This document shows positions 1-7,738 of a stretch of DNA of 64,000 nucleotides, piece by piece. The position numbers and the translations under genes were made by a program. The notes beneath the pieces were generated by a model. That model had not been told where the DNA came from. It did no database searches and worked only from the letters and a program-made list of their open reading frames with translations. The DNA lies in contig NZ_JAKEIO010000023.1 in the NCBI RefSeq assembly GCF_021474405.1, positions 1 through 64,000 of the forward strand, in the 5' to 3' direction. The first letter of the stretch is position 1; every line of letters begins with the position of its first letter. This stretch comes from [Streptosporangium] indianense (GTDB taxonomy: Bacteria > Actinomycetota > Actinomycetes > Streptomycetales > Streptomycetaceae).

Positions 1-1110
1 CTCGGAGCGGCTGGCGAGGGTGTCGGGGGGGTCGGGCCCGCGGAGGTGGTCGCGTTCGGCGGCGACGACGGGGCCGGTGGCGGGCCGTGCGATCCACTCG
101 CCGGACAGTCCCGCGGCGGGGTCCGGCGGTGCGGTGCGCAGTGCCGTGCCGGTCGCCTTGCGGCCGGTGGTCATGCCCCGCGTCCAGGACGGCAGCCGGG
201 CCGCGCCGGCGGGCACGCCGGGTGCCGGGCGGGCCACCGCGGCGGGCGCGTACGCCGGAGCGGCCCGGTGGGCGCTGATCCGCCGGGCCAGCTCGCGGGC
301 GTCGCCGGGGCGTTGCCCGGGCTCCTTGGCGAGCAGGTCGAGGATCATCCGCTCCAGATGTTCCGGCAGGTCGGCCCGGTGCTCGCGCGGCGGGCGGGGC
401 GGGGTGTCGCGGTGGCCGACGAGGATCGCCCAGGCGTCGCCGAGGTCGAACGGCGGTACGCCGGTGGCGATCTCGTACAGCACGCAGCCGAACGAGTACA
501 GGTCGCTGCGCTGGTCGACCTCGGTGCCGCCGATCTGCTCCGGGGACATGTAGTGCGGGGTGCCCATGGCGATGCCGGTGCCGGTCAGCCGCGAGGTGAA
601 GCCGATGTCGTGGCCGAGCCGGGCTATGCCGAAGTCGCAGATCTTCACGGTGCCGTCACCGAGCCGCACGATGTTGGCCGGCTTCAGGTCCCGGTGCACG
701 ATGCCCTGTTCGTGGCAGTAGGCGAGGGCGGCGGCGACCTGCTCGGCGATCTCCTCGACCTCCGCGACCGGCAGCGGGTGCTGCTTGTTGTCCTCCAGGA
801 GCTGGCTGAGGTTGCGGCCGTCCAGCAGCTCCATCACGAGGTGGAGGACGCCGTCGGACTCGCCGAAGTCGTGCACGACCGTGATGCCCCGGTGCTGCAG
901 CGCGGCAGCCACCCGGGCCTCGCGGCGGAACCGCTCCCGGAGCACCCGGGTGAAGGCGTGGTCGTGGTTCGGGCCCAGCGGTTTGAGGCACTTGACGGCG
1001 ACGTGCCGGCCCAGGGACTCGTCCCGTGCCCGCCACACCTCGCCCATGCCGCCGCGCCCGATCAGATCGAGCAGCCGGTACCGGCCCTGGATGAGCCTGC
1101 TGTCCCCCAT
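1..1110 (-). CDS. Serine/threonine protein kinase, partial (C-terminus outside window)
   Basis: Hanks-type eukaryotic-like kinase. Translation starts at the ATG at 1108-1110 and the frame stays open to base 1, so the C-terminus lies beyond the window. The visible 370 codons hold a complete kinase domain: glycine loop GRGGMGEVW (about residues 18-26), the VAVK lysine at residue 40, catalytic loop HRDLKPAN, DFGIAR, and activation segment GTPHYMSPEQ. After the domain comes a Pro/Ala-rich linker; no membrane segment or PASTA repeat is reached. Substrate unknown. It is the only gene of its type here and is not obviously linked to the dormancy genes to its right. Confidence 0.93.
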   Translation of the reverse strand, partial: MGDSRLIQGRYRLLDLIGRGGMGEVWRARDESLGRHVAVKCLKPLGPNHDHAFTRVLRERFRREARVAAALQHRGITVVHDFGESDGVLHLVMELLDGRNLSQLLEDNKQHPLPVAEVEEIAEQVAAALAYCHEQGIVHRDLKPANIVRLGDGTVKICDFGIARLGHDIGFTSRLTGTGIAMGTPHYMSPEQIGGTEVDQRSDLYSFGCVLYEIATGVPPFDLGDAWAILVGHRDTPPRPPREHRADLPEHLERMILDLLAKEPGQRPGDARELARRISAHRAAPAYAPAAVARPAPGVPAGAARLPSWTRGMTTGRKATGTALRTAPPDPAAGLSGEWIARPATGPVVAAERDHLRGPDPPDTLASRSE

Positions 1111-1171
1111 CTCGCGCGACGCTCCCCCCGGTAGCTGTCCGCCCGCCCCTCGGCCCACCCAGTATGGCGGC

Positions 1172-2020
1172 CTATCGTCCGAGTTTGTACGGTGCCGGAC
1201 GCGCGTCGGGGCCGAGCCTCGCCATGGCCCGCAGAATGTGTTTGGGCGGGAGTTGCCAGCGCGCACGTGCGGGAATGCCGCGCAGCAGGAGGCCCGCGAG
1301 GCGCAGTCGGCGGGTCACGGTGGCGGGCGCGGGGGCGGGTCTGCCGTACAACTCGTGGGCGTACGGCGGCAGGGAGGCGTACGCCAAGTGCGCCACGCGC
1401 CGCCACAGCACTTCGCGCGCCGGTACGAGGAGGGGGTGCGTCGGCGGGCGGAGCAGGAAGTCGTCCACTGCGCGTGCCTCGGGTCCCGCGGCCAGGTCGG
1501 GGCGCACCTTCTCGAAGTAGGCGGCCATCTCGGCCCGGTCGCCGGGTACGGCGTCGGGGTCGAGGCCCACCAGGCGTGCGCTCTGCCGGTGTTCGGCGAT
1601 GTACCGGTCGGCCTCGGCGTCGGTGAGGCGCAACCCGGAGCGGCGCGCGACGTGCAGGTACGAGTCGATCTCGGCGCAGTGCACCCACAGCAGCAGGGCG
1701 GGTTCGTCGAGGGCGTAGCGCTCGCCGGTGTCCGGGTCGGTCGCACTCAGCGTGCGGTGGATCCTCCGGACGCGGGCACCGGCGCGTTCGGCCGCCTCGG
1801 TGGTGCCGTACGTCGTCGTTCCCACGAAACTCGCGGTGCGCATCAGCCGGCCCCAGGCGTCGCGCCGGAAGTCGGAGTTCTGCATGACGCCGCGTACGGC
1901 GCGCGGATGCAGGGCTTGGAGGTGGAGCGCCCGGACGCCCGCGATCCACATCATGGGGTCGCTGTGGAGCTGCCAGGTCACCGATTCCGGACCGAACAGT
2001 CCGGGGTCCGCGCCGTTCAC
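1172..2020 (-). CDS. DUF2236 / MpaB-family oxygenase-like protein
   Basis: A 282-residue protein of the DUF2236 (oxygenase MpaB, latex-clearing-protein related) family, recognised by the N-terminal stretch SVTWQLHSDPMMWIAGVRAL, the following LHPRAVRGV and NSDFRRDAWGRL motifs, and a basic C-terminus. Members related to Lcp bind haem, but the substrate of this subgroup is unknown. I place the start at the GTG at 2018-2020 because a strong GGAGG lies 8 nt upstream; an in-frame GTG at 2044 lacks such a site. It stands alone between the kinase and the divergent exonuclease. Confidence 0.85.
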   Translation of the reverse strand: MNGADPGLFGPESVTWQLHSDPMMWIAGVRALHLQALHPRAVRGVMQNSDFRRDAWGRLMRTASFVGTTTYGTTEAAERAGARVRRIHRTLSATDPDTGERYALDEPALLLWVHCAEIDSYLHVARRSGLRLTDAEADRYIAEHRQSARLVGLDPDAVPGDRAEMAAYFEKVRPDLAAGPEARAVDDFLLRPPTHPLLVPAREVLWRRVAHLAYASLPPYAHELYGRPAPAPATVTRRLRLAGLLLRGIPARARWQLPPKHILRAMARLGPDARPAPYKLGR

Positions 2021-2246
2021 GCGCCTCACCTCCGCCCGGCGCACACGATGGCACAGCTCGAACAGCGGGTCGAGAGGCTCTTGTCGGCACCCCGGCGTCC
2101 GTCATGGCACCCGGGCGTCCGCCACCTCTGCGGCGCACGTCCCCGCAGGTCGCCGTGCTGATCCCGGACGCGTACGCGGGCGCCGCACCCGGCACGTCGG
2201 TCGGCCGGGAGTAGCCTGACGGCAGCCGGCGCCCCAGGGAGACGCA

Positions 2247-2849
2247 TTGCGTACGTTCGTCGTGTTCGACCTCGAGTTCACGTCGTGGCAGGGTGCGCTG
2301 GAGCAGGACTGGGGGGCACCGGGGCAGCTGCGCGAGATCGTGCAGATCGGGGCCCTGCGGCTGCGCGAGGACTTCTCCGTCGCCGAGGAGTTCGAGGCGC
2401 TGGTGCGGCCCGTGGCCAACCCGCGGCTGTCGGCGTACTTCACCGAACTGACCGGCATCGACCAGGAGCGCGTGGACCGCGAAGGGCGTCCCCCGGCCGA
2501 GGCGCTCGGCGATTTCCTGGGATTCTGCCGGGGGCAGTCCGTCCTCTCCCACGGGAACGACATGATCGTGCTCGGGGAGAACCTCGGCTGGGCGCGCGCC
2601 CGTGGCGAAGAGGTCGGGAACGGCTTCCTGGGCGCCCACTTCCTCGACATCCGCCCCTGGCTGAACTCCCTCGCGCCACGGACGGAGGCGGTGAACGTCG
2701 GCCGCCTGTGGCAGGTGCTCGGCCTGGCCCGGCCGGGGGGCGGGCAGGAGCACTCGGCGCTCTTCGACTGCCGTTCCCTCGCCGCCGCCATCGAGCACCT
2801 GTGCGGCGCCGGCGCCGCTCTGCCCGAGGGATGTCTGCGGCACTCCTGA
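2247..2849 (+). CDS. DEDDh-type 3'-5' exonuclease (ERI1/DnaQ-like)
   Basis: A 200-residue RNase-T/DnaQ-fold exonuclease. It begins MRTFVVFDLEFTSW, where Asp8 and Glu10 are the first metal ligands (ExoI motif). Later it has a central SHGNDM stretch and QEHSALFDCRSLA near residue 180, matching the H...D of ExoIII. The spacing resembles small eukaryotic-like ERI1/KapD exonucleases that trim RNA or DNA 3' ends. The start is an unusual TTG at 2247, supported by AGGGAG a few bases upstream and by the conserved FDLE motif beginning almost at once. It is a single-domain, apparently monocistronic gene. Confidence 0.85.
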   Translation: MRTFVVFDLEFTSWQGALEQDWGAPGQLREIVQIGALRLREDFSVAEEFEALVRPVANPRLSAYFTELTGIDQERVDREGRPPAEALGDFLGFCRGQSVLSHGNDMIVLGENLGWARARGEEVGNGFLGAHFLDIRPWLNSLAPRTEAVNVGRLWQVLGLARPGGGQEHSALFDCRSLAAAIEHLCGAGAALPEGCLRHS

Positions 2850-2909
2850 GGGGCGTCGCGCGTGCGGGCGTTCTCACCGGTCCGTGAGAGCCACGCGGCG
2901 CGTCCTCCC

Positions 2910-3791
2910 TCAGGCGAGCGGCTCCCGTGAGACCCCTTGCGGCACCACGGCGACCGGACACGCGGCGTGGTGCAGCAGCGTGTGGGCCACCATGCCCAGC
3001 TGGAGCCCGAAGCGGCCCTGGCGGCGTCGTGCTCCGACGACGACCAGGTCGGCCGCGGCCGAGCGGTGCACGAGGACCTTGCGGGCCGGGCCCTCGAGCG
3101 CGGTGCGATGCACCCGGACAGCGGGGTGCTCGGCCGTGGCGGCGCCGAGCAGCTCCTCCAGCTCCGCGTGGGCCCGCTCCTCGTGCTCCCGCTCGGACTC
3201 GTCGGGGGTCGCGTGCGCGGCGCGGCGCCAGGTCCGGACCGCGTCCAGGACACCGCCTCGGACCTCGGCCTCACGGAAGGCGAAACGCACGGCTTCTGCG
3301 CTGGTGGAGGGGCCGCCGACGCCGAGGAGGATCCGCTGGTGGGTGCCGGCCAGGCCGGCCTTGTCGCCGCGGACCACCACGACCGGGCAGTGGGCGCGTG
3401 CCGCGACGGTCAGACCGACGGAACCCAGCAGGAGTCCCTTCAGTTCGCCACGGCCGCGCGAGCCGGTGATCAGCGCGGTGGCGTTGTCGCCCGCGCGCAG
3501 GAGGGCGTCCGTCGCGTCGGTGAGGAGGACGTCGGTGGACACCTTGACGTCGGGGCCGCGCCGCAGGGCGCGTTCGGCGGCGGAGGCGACGATGTGATCG
3601 GCGCTCACCTGCCCGGCGGGGCGGTCCAGGCCGACCGACGGGGTGCGGCCCTCGTACCGTTCCCACAGGGAGCCGTGGACCAGTCGCAGAGGGAGCCTGT
3701 GGCGGGCCGCCTCGTCCACCGCCCAGTCGATCGCCGACAGACATCCGTCGGATCCGTCGACACCCACCACCAGGGGAAGTTCCATCGTCAT
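2910..3791 (-). CDS. Universal stress protein, tandem UspA domains
   Basis: Two UspA domains in tandem (about residues 5-145 and 160-290). The first has LVVGVDGSDG and GSRGRGELKGLLLGSVG, the ATP-binding G-2x-G-9x-G(S/T) signature; the second ends in a degenerate VVGARRRQGRFGLQLG. Tandem USPs of this type are a hallmark of DosR/OsdR regulons. The start chosen is the ATG at 3789-3791, with GGTGGGA just upstream; ATGs at 3785 and 3806 are alternatives. It is a close paralogue of the USP at 27197-28069, sharing the N-terminal ELPLVVGVDGSDG. It is divergent from the cNMP-domain gene at 3967 across a shared intergenic region with two operator-like palindromes. Confidence 0.93.
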   Translation of the reverse strand: MTMELPLVVGVDGSDGCLSAIDWAVDEAARHRLPLRLVHGSLWERYEGRTPSVGLDRPAGQVSADHIVASAAERALRRGPDVKVSTDVLLTDATDALLRAGDNATALITGSRGRGELKGLLLGSVGLTVAARAHCPVVVVRGDKAGLAGTHQRILLGVGGPSTSAEAVRFAFREAEVRGGVLDAVRTWRRAAHATPDESEREHEERAHAELEELLGAATAEHPAVRVHRTALEGPARKVLVHRSAAADLVVVGARRRQGRFGLQLGMVAHTLLHHAACPVAVVPQGVSREPLA

Positions 3792-3863
3792 CGTTCCCAC
3801 CGCCATCGGTCACGGCATGGTGCGATCCGCTCTCACGGTCGCATCCGGGGCGGCCCGGCGGGA

Positions 3864-3899
3864 GGGGCGGTTGGGCCCCTTGCCGGGGCCGTTCGGCCC
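3864..3899. promoter_or_regulatory. Tandem OsdR/DevR-type operator pair
   Basis: Two GC-rich inverted repeats lie in the divergent intergenic region. GGGGCGGTTGGGCCCC at 3864-3879 is imperfect; GGGCCGTTCGGCCC at 3886-3899 is perfect in both arms. Centres are 21 bp apart, two helical turns. They sit about 80-100 bp from the USP start (minus) and 75-95 bp from the cNMP-domain protein start (plus), so one pair could serve both genes. The same pair arrangement recurs at 28153-28188. Assignment to the response regulator at 7739 is inference. Confidence 0.65.
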
Positions 3900-3966
3900 G
3901 TGGTGCGCCGCGGGGGCCGGGCACAGGCTGAAGTCGGCAGACCACGGGCTTGAAGGGAGCCGAGCG

Positions 3967-4425
3967 ATGACCTCCACCACCAACCTGGCCGCGGGCCTGA
4001 CGGCCGGGCACCGCGAGCGGCTGATGCTGATGGCCCGCGAGGTGTCCTTCGACACGGGCACTCGCCTCTTCGACGAAGGGATGCGCGCCGACCGGTTCTG
4101 GATCGTGCGCACCGGGACGATCGCGCTCGACCTGCACATCCCGGGCCGGCGAGCGGCCGTGGTCGAGTCCCTGGGGCACGGCGAGCTGGTCGGCTGGTCC
4201 TGGCACTTCGCGCCGTACGTGTGGCACCTGGGCGCGGAAGCCGTGAGTCCGGTGCGGGCCCACGAGTTCGACGCGGAGGCCGTGCGAGCGATGTGCCTGC
4301 GGGACCCCGAGTTCGGCCGTGCGATCGCGGACTGGGTCGGCCGGGTGGTCGCCCACCGGCTGCACGCGACGCGGGTCCGGCTGCTCGACCTGTACGCCCC
4401 CTACGGCAGCGGCAGCGTGCTGTGA
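3967..4425 (+). CDS. Stand-alone cyclic-nucleotide-binding-fold (Crp-like) domain protein
   Basis: A 152-residue protein made only of a Crp/cNMP-type beta-barrel with its C-helix. There is no DNA-binding helix-turn-helix, so it is not a conventional Crp/Fnr regulator. The segment corresponding to the phosphate-binding cassette reads GHGELVGWSWHFAPYVW, rich in aromatics and without the usual Arg-Thr/Ser pair, so cAMP binding is doubtful. It is a close paralogue of the protein at 29871-30329 inside the hydrogenase operon: same length, same MTSTT start and same [12 protein letters not shown] end. Start: ATG at 3967 after GGGAG. An operator-like palindrome pair lies 75-95 bp upstream. Confidence 0.85.
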   Translation: MTSTTNLAAGLTAGHRERLMLMAREVSFDTGTRLFDEGMRADRFWIVRTGTIALDLHIPGRRAAVVESLGHGELVGWSWHFAPYVWHLGAEAVSPVRAHEFDAEAVRAMCLRDPEFGRAIADWVGRVVAHRLHATRVRLLDLYAPYGSGSVL

Positions 4426-4446
4426 GCGGCCGGGGCGCGCACGCGT

Positions 4447-5124
4447 TCAGGCCACGGTGATCCTGCGCCCGGTGACGGCGACGGGCTCGATACGCAGCCA
4501 CAGGTCGCGCCGGCCTCCCGCCCAGGGCGTGCTGTACACCTGCTCCGCGAGACGGGCGACCTCGTCCGGATCCGTCACGGTCGTCGCGGGCCCTCGCACC
4601 AGTACGCTCCAGCCTTCGCTGAACGCCTCGTCGATGCGGTCGGTCTCGAAGGCGACCCGTTGGCCGTCCGCCTGGGCCGGGACCGTTCCGGGCTCCGTGC
4701 GGAAGACGATCCCGCCGTCGACGACGCTGTAGTTGACCGGTACGACGACCGGCCCGGAGTCCGCGGGCACGGCGAGGCGTCCCACCCCGTGGGTGGAGAG
4801 CAGGGAACGGCACTCCGCTTCGGTCAGCTCCCGGAACCGGGGTGTGCGCGCGGCCCGGCCCAGGCCCGGGGGCAGTTCGGTGTCGCCACCGGTCAGGTGC
4901 CACACGGTGGTCTTCAGTGCACCGGCCAGCCGGAGGAGGGTGCCCGCGCCCGGGTCGGCCGGCGGCCGCTCCTCCAGGTACTGCAGGTAGGCCGGTGACA
5001 TGCCCGCCTGTGCGGCCGTCTCCTGCCGGCTCAGGCCGAGTTCGGTGCGCCGCTGGGTGATCCGCCGCCCGAGGTCGCCCTTCGGGCTGCCTTCCGCGGC
5101 GTGCGACGAGGCTCGTTCGGTCAT
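4447..5124 (-). CDS. XRE-type HTH fused to pyridoxamine 5'-phosphate oxidase-like domain
   Basis: A 225-residue two-domain protein. Residues about 17-80 form an XRE/Cro HTH (LGRRITQRRTELGLSRQETAAQAGMSPAYLQYLEE). Residues about 95-225 form a PNPOx-like split-barrel flavin-binding domain (GRLAVPADSGPVVVPVNYSV, VAFETDRID, WSVLVRGPATTV). Split-barrel proteins of this kind bind FMN, F420 or haem and occur in the mycobacterial DosR regulon. The fusion suggests a redox-sensing regulator, but that is inference. Start: ATG at 5122-5124 with GAGAGG upstream. The gene to the right, STAS, is divergent. Confidence 0.85.
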   Translation of the reverse strand: MTERASSHAAEGSPKGDLGRRITQRRTELGLSRQETAAQAGMSPAYLQYLEERPPADPGAGTLLRLAGALKTTVWHLTGGDTELPPGLGRAARTPRFRELTEAECRSLLSTHGVGRLAVPADSGPVVVPVNYSVVDGGIVFRTEPGTVPAQADGQRVAFETDRIDEAFSEGWSVLVRGPATTVTDPDEVARLAEQVYSTPWAGGRRDLWLRIEPVAVTGRRITVA

Positions 5125-5359
5125 GGCGCGTCACCTCTCTCGATCGTCGGGCCGCCCGGTCGGGGACGCCATCCCCGTGCGGCTCCTTGCCCGGCGCGTC
5201 ACAGGCCCGGGTGATGTGCCGGTGTGCACAGCAGTTCCAGCTTCGCGCGGATCGGCGGGACGCGCTTGGGCCGGTCGGCCCCGACCACCGGCTCGCCAGG
5301 ATTGCGGGGCGCAGGGCCGGGACCGCGCACCTCGCGAGCCCTCCGGCCCACGTCGGCAG

Positions 5360-5373
5360 GGGCCGATCGGCCC
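5360..5373. promoter_or_regulatory. OsdR/DevR-type operator (perfect palindrome)
   Basis: GGGCCGATCGGCCC, a perfect 14-bp palindrome inside AGGGGCCGATCGGCCCTA. Its centre is 43 bp upstream of the STAS-protein ATG at 5410. It is identical in core to the copy upstream of the response regulator itself (7644-7657). Confidence 0.7.
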
Positions 5374-5409
5374 TACCGCGCGCCACGCCCGGCAGGCCAG
5401 GCTCGGACC

Positions 5410-5793
5410 ATGCCCAGCGACCCCGGCGGCTTCGCTCCGCCGCTTCAGGAGGACACGACGCGCGTCGTGTCCCTGCACGGAGAGCTCGACCTGCTCACGG
5501 CACCGGCGTTGCGGGCCGGCCTCGACAGGGCGACCGCCGGCCCCTGTCCGGATCTGGTGCTGGACCTGCGTCAGGTGTCGTTCATCGACTGTGCGGGGCT
5601 CGGAGTCCTGTGCCGGACGCGCAACCGGGTGCTGGCACGGCGCGGCCGGCTGCGACTGGTCATCGGTGGCACCTTCCTCCCGCGCCTTCTCCGGCACACC
5701 GGTCTGGCCGGGGTCTTCGAGGTGCTTCCCGGCATGCCGGTGGGCGTGCCCGGAGCAGCGGTCGCCAAGACCGTCGACAGGGTGGCTCGGTGA
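5410..5793 (+). CDS. STAS-domain protein (anti-sigma factor antagonist-like)
   Basis: A 127-residue single STAS domain of the SpoIIAA/BldG type: TRVVSLHGELDLLTAPALRAGL, then LVLDLRQVSFIDCAGLGVL, where the serine phosphorylated in SpoIIAA is replaced by Cys (FIDCAGLGVL). Such proteins bind anti-sigma kinases in partner-switching. The non-canonical residue means classic Ser phosphorylation is unlikely. The start chosen is the ATG at 5410; the frame is open far upstream but those residues are low complexity and cross the operator at 5360-5373. It is convergent with the flavodoxin gene, whose stop is only 5 bp away. Confidence 0.78.
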   Translation: MPSDPGGFAPPLQEDTTRVVSLHGELDLLTAPALRAGLDRATAGPCPDLVLDLRQVSFIDCAGLGVLCRTRNRVLARRGRLRLVIGGTFLPRLLRHTGLAGVFEVLPGMPVGVPGAAVAKTVDRVAR

Positions 5794-5797
5794 CGGG

Positions 5798-6304
5798 TCA
5801 CACGGGTTGCGCGAGTGCCAGCTCGTGTCCGATCCTCGCCGCCCATGCCTCGATCTGTTCGAAGTCGCGGAAGTCCCCGCCCTTTCCGTTGCGGATGATC
5901 ATCCGGGCGACCCAGCCCTTGGCACCCTCCCGCAGGCAGCCGCCGAAGGTGACGTGCTCCCGCACATCGAGCCGGGCCATGGCCCGCTTCACCCAGGGCA
6001 CGGGCGGGATGTCCCGCTCCGAGGCGGACGGGTCGAGCGGGCCGCTGCTGAAGAACCACAGCGGGCGCTCGGCCAGGGCCGCGCGGTGGCGTCGGACGAA
6101 GCGGCGGGCGTCCTTGTGCCAGCGGCCGGCGTACAGGCCGCCACCGACCACGACGGCGTCGTACTCCGTCACACTCGGCGGGGCAGCGGCCGGGAGTGCC
6201 TCGGCGGTCAGCCCCTCCTTGCGCAGGACCCTGGCGATCGCCTCGGCGATCTCCCCGGTCGATCCGTTCGTCGTTCCGTAGGCGACGAGCACGTTCGTCG
6301 GCAT
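5798..6304 (-). CDS. Flavodoxin-domain protein (HemG-like)
   Basis: A 168-residue flavodoxin fold. It begins MPTNVLVAYGTTNGSTGEIAE, where T/S-x-T-G-x-T/S is the FMN phosphate loop. It also has YDAVVVGGGLYAGRWHKDARRFV and the C-terminal GGDFRDFEQIEAWA typical of the protoporphyrinogen-oxidase/flavodoxin (HemG, DUF5) group. It probably binds FMN and passes electrons in the cytoplasm; the partner is unknown. Start: ATG at 6302-6304, preceded by AGGAGG at good spacing. A small BON-like reading frame lies 16 bp upstream on the same strand and probably shares its transcript. Confidence 0.88.
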   Translation of the reverse strand: MPTNVLVAYGTTNGSTGEIAEAIARVLRKEGLTAEALPAAAPPSVTEYDAVVVGGGLYAGRWHKDARRFVRRHRAALAERPLWFFSSGPLDPSASERDIPPVPWVKRAMARLDVREHVTFGGCLREGAKGWVARMIIRNGKGGDFRDFEQIEAWAARIGHELALAQPV

Positions 6305-6320
6305 GACGGTCCGCCTCCTC

Positions 6321-6470
6321 TCACAGTTCACGCAGCCGGTCGTCGGCCACGTCGTGCAGCAGTCGTTCGTCCGACCGCAGGCGCGTGTCGTCCGGCTGCC
6401 AGGACAACTCGTCCTCGACCGCCACGACGCCGTCGGTACGTCGTGCCAGGGCGACGCGCTCTTCCAGCAT
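6321..6470 (-). pseudogene. Small BON-domain fragment upstream of the flavodoxin gene
   Basis: A 49-codon minus-strand frame (ATG at 6468-6470, stop at 6321-6323). It reads MLEERVALARRTDGVVAVEDELSW..., matching the second half of a BON domain as found at the end of the CBS-BON proteins of this window (compare ...[13 protein letters not shown]...). No full BON or CBS domain is present. It is either a truncated remnant of a CBS-BON gene or a retained mini-protein; its position just 54 bp after a palindromic operator and just before flavodoxin hints it may still be transcribed. Confidence 0.4.
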
Positions 6471-6515
6471 CCGTCGGACGAGGGCACCGGCGCATGGGCT
6501 GTCCGGGTCCCGGCC

Positions 6516-6533
6516 GGGGGCCGACCGGCCCCC
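6516..6533. promoter_or_regulatory. OsdR/DevR-type operator
   Basis: GGGGGCCGACCGGCCCCC, an 18-bp inverted repeat with core GGGCCGACCGGCCC. It lies between the stop of the USP (6543) and the BON-like frame/flavodoxin, 54 bp upstream of the former. Because it follows the USP stop on the same strand it could also form a GC hairpin in the USP mRNA; either use is inference. Confidence 0.55.
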
Positions 6534-6542
6534 GGGCCGGAA

Positions 6543-7424
6543 TTACGCCTGCTCGGGGACGACCGCGACGGGGCAGGCCGCATGGTGCAGCATCGCGTGC
6601 GTGACGCGGCCGATGTGGAGGCCGAAGCGTCCGTGGGGCTGTCCGGCGCCGATCACGAGCAGGGCGCAACCGGCCGAGGCGTCGAGCAGCACGGCCCTGG
6701 CCTGTCCCTCGACGATCCGCCGGCGTACCTCGACGTCCGGGTGTTCCGCGGCCGGCCCGCGCAGCCCGGTGTCCAGGGCTTCGACGGCCCGCTGCCGGTG
6801 CACCCGTGCGCTCTCGCCGGTGGTCCCGGAGCGGTCGGTCGCGTCGTACGGGGGGCGGTGCCAGGCCCGTACGGCCTCGACCGGTGCCCCGCGGCGGGCC
6901 GCTTCCCGGACGGCGAAGCGCACCGCCTGCGAGTCCGCCGGCTTGTCGGGGGCCCCGACGACGACGGGCCGGCCCCGCCTGTGCCCGGGCCGGTTGTCGT
7001 GGTCGCCGCGCACCACGATCACCGGGCCGTCGGCCCGCCCGGCGACGGCGAGGCCGACCGAACCGAGCAGTGCCTCGGCGGCGTTGCCGCGGCCACGCGA
7101 GCCGACGACCAGCGCCGTGGCCCTGCCCGCAGCCCGGCGGAGCACGCGTACGGGCCCCTCGGGCACGACCTCGGTGGTGACCTCCAGGCCGGGAACGCGC
7201 GCCCGGGCCCGTTTGGCCGCGGTCACCGCGAGGACGTCGGCGAGCAGCCGTTCCGACGCCGACTCCCGGTCGGCGGGGAAGACGGCCTGTTCGTAGCGCT
7301 CCCACAGCGAGGCGTGCACCACGTGCAGCGGGACACCGTGCAGCGCGGCCTCGTCGGCCGCCCAGTCCACGGCGCGCAGGCTCGCCTCGGAACCGTCCAC
7401 GCCTACGACCAGCGGCTGGTCCAT
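6543..7424 (-). CDS. Universal stress protein, tandem UspA domains
   Basis: A 293-residue tandem USP. Domain one has LVVGVDGSEASLRAVDWAADEAA and the complete ATP signature VVGSRGRGNAAEALLGSVG. Domain two has AVRFAVREAARRGAPVEAVRAW and a degenerate VIGAGQPHGRFGLHIG ending HHAACPVAVV. It ends on TAA, rare in this genome. The start chosen is the ATG at 7422-7424, with GGAAGG about 10 nt upstream; an ATG at 7433 has no room for the ribosome site. It is divergent from the response regulator osdR, with two operator-like palindromes in between. Confidence 0.92.
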   Translation of the reverse strand: MDQPLVVGVDGSEASLRAVDWAADEAALHGVPLHVVHASLWERYEQAVFPADRESASERLLADVLAVTAAKRARARVPGLEVTTEVVPEGPVRVLRRAAGRATALVVGSRGRGNAAEALLGSVGLAVAGRADGPVIVVRGDHDNRPGHRRGRPVVVGAPDKPADSQAVRFAVREAARRGAPVEAVRAWHRPPYDATDRSGTTGESARVHRQRAVEALDTGLRGPAAEHPDVEVRRRIVEGQARAVLLDASAGCALLVIGAGQPHGRFGLHIGRVTHAMLHHAACPVAVVPEQA

Positions 7425-7568
7425 CGTCCTCATCCCTTCCGGGCGTCGGGCACGGGCGGCTCGGTCGATCCGGAAGCATGCACTCCGGCTCCGCGGTCGG
7501 CCTGATGGTTCGGTTCGATGGTCGCACCGGCGGGCCGTGGCGGTGCAGAGGCCACAGGTCCCGGGCCG

Positions 7569-7582
7569 GGTCCGACCGGCCC
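7569..7582. promoter_or_regulatory. OsdR/DevR-type operator (one arm imperfect)
   Basis: GGTCCGACCGGCCC, one mismatch from a symmetric arm, 151 bp upstream of the USP start at 7424 and 75 bp from the better site at 7644. It lies in the divergent USP/osdR intergenic region. Confidence 0.5.
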
Positions 7583-7643
7583 ACCACCGCGGCCGGCGCA
7601 TGGCCCGCGGGGGCGGGAGGTCCCTGCGCCATCGGCGTGACGG

Positions 7644-7657
7644 GGGCCGATCGGCCC
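7644..7657. promoter_or_regulatory. OsdR/DevR-type operator upstream of osdR (perfect palindrome)
   Basis: GGGCCGATCGGCCC within GGGGGCCGATCGGCCCTAG, centre 88 bp upstream of the response-regulator start at 7739. It is followed 9 bp later by a half site (TTCGGCCCCC). This suggests autoregulation, as known for mycobacterial DevR. Confidence 0.7.
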
Positions 7658-7738
7658 TAGTGCGTTCGGCCCCCGCCGGTGATGATCGTGAGCACGGGCG
7701 GTGCCGTCCGTGTCTCTTGCGGGGACGGAGGGGTCGCG

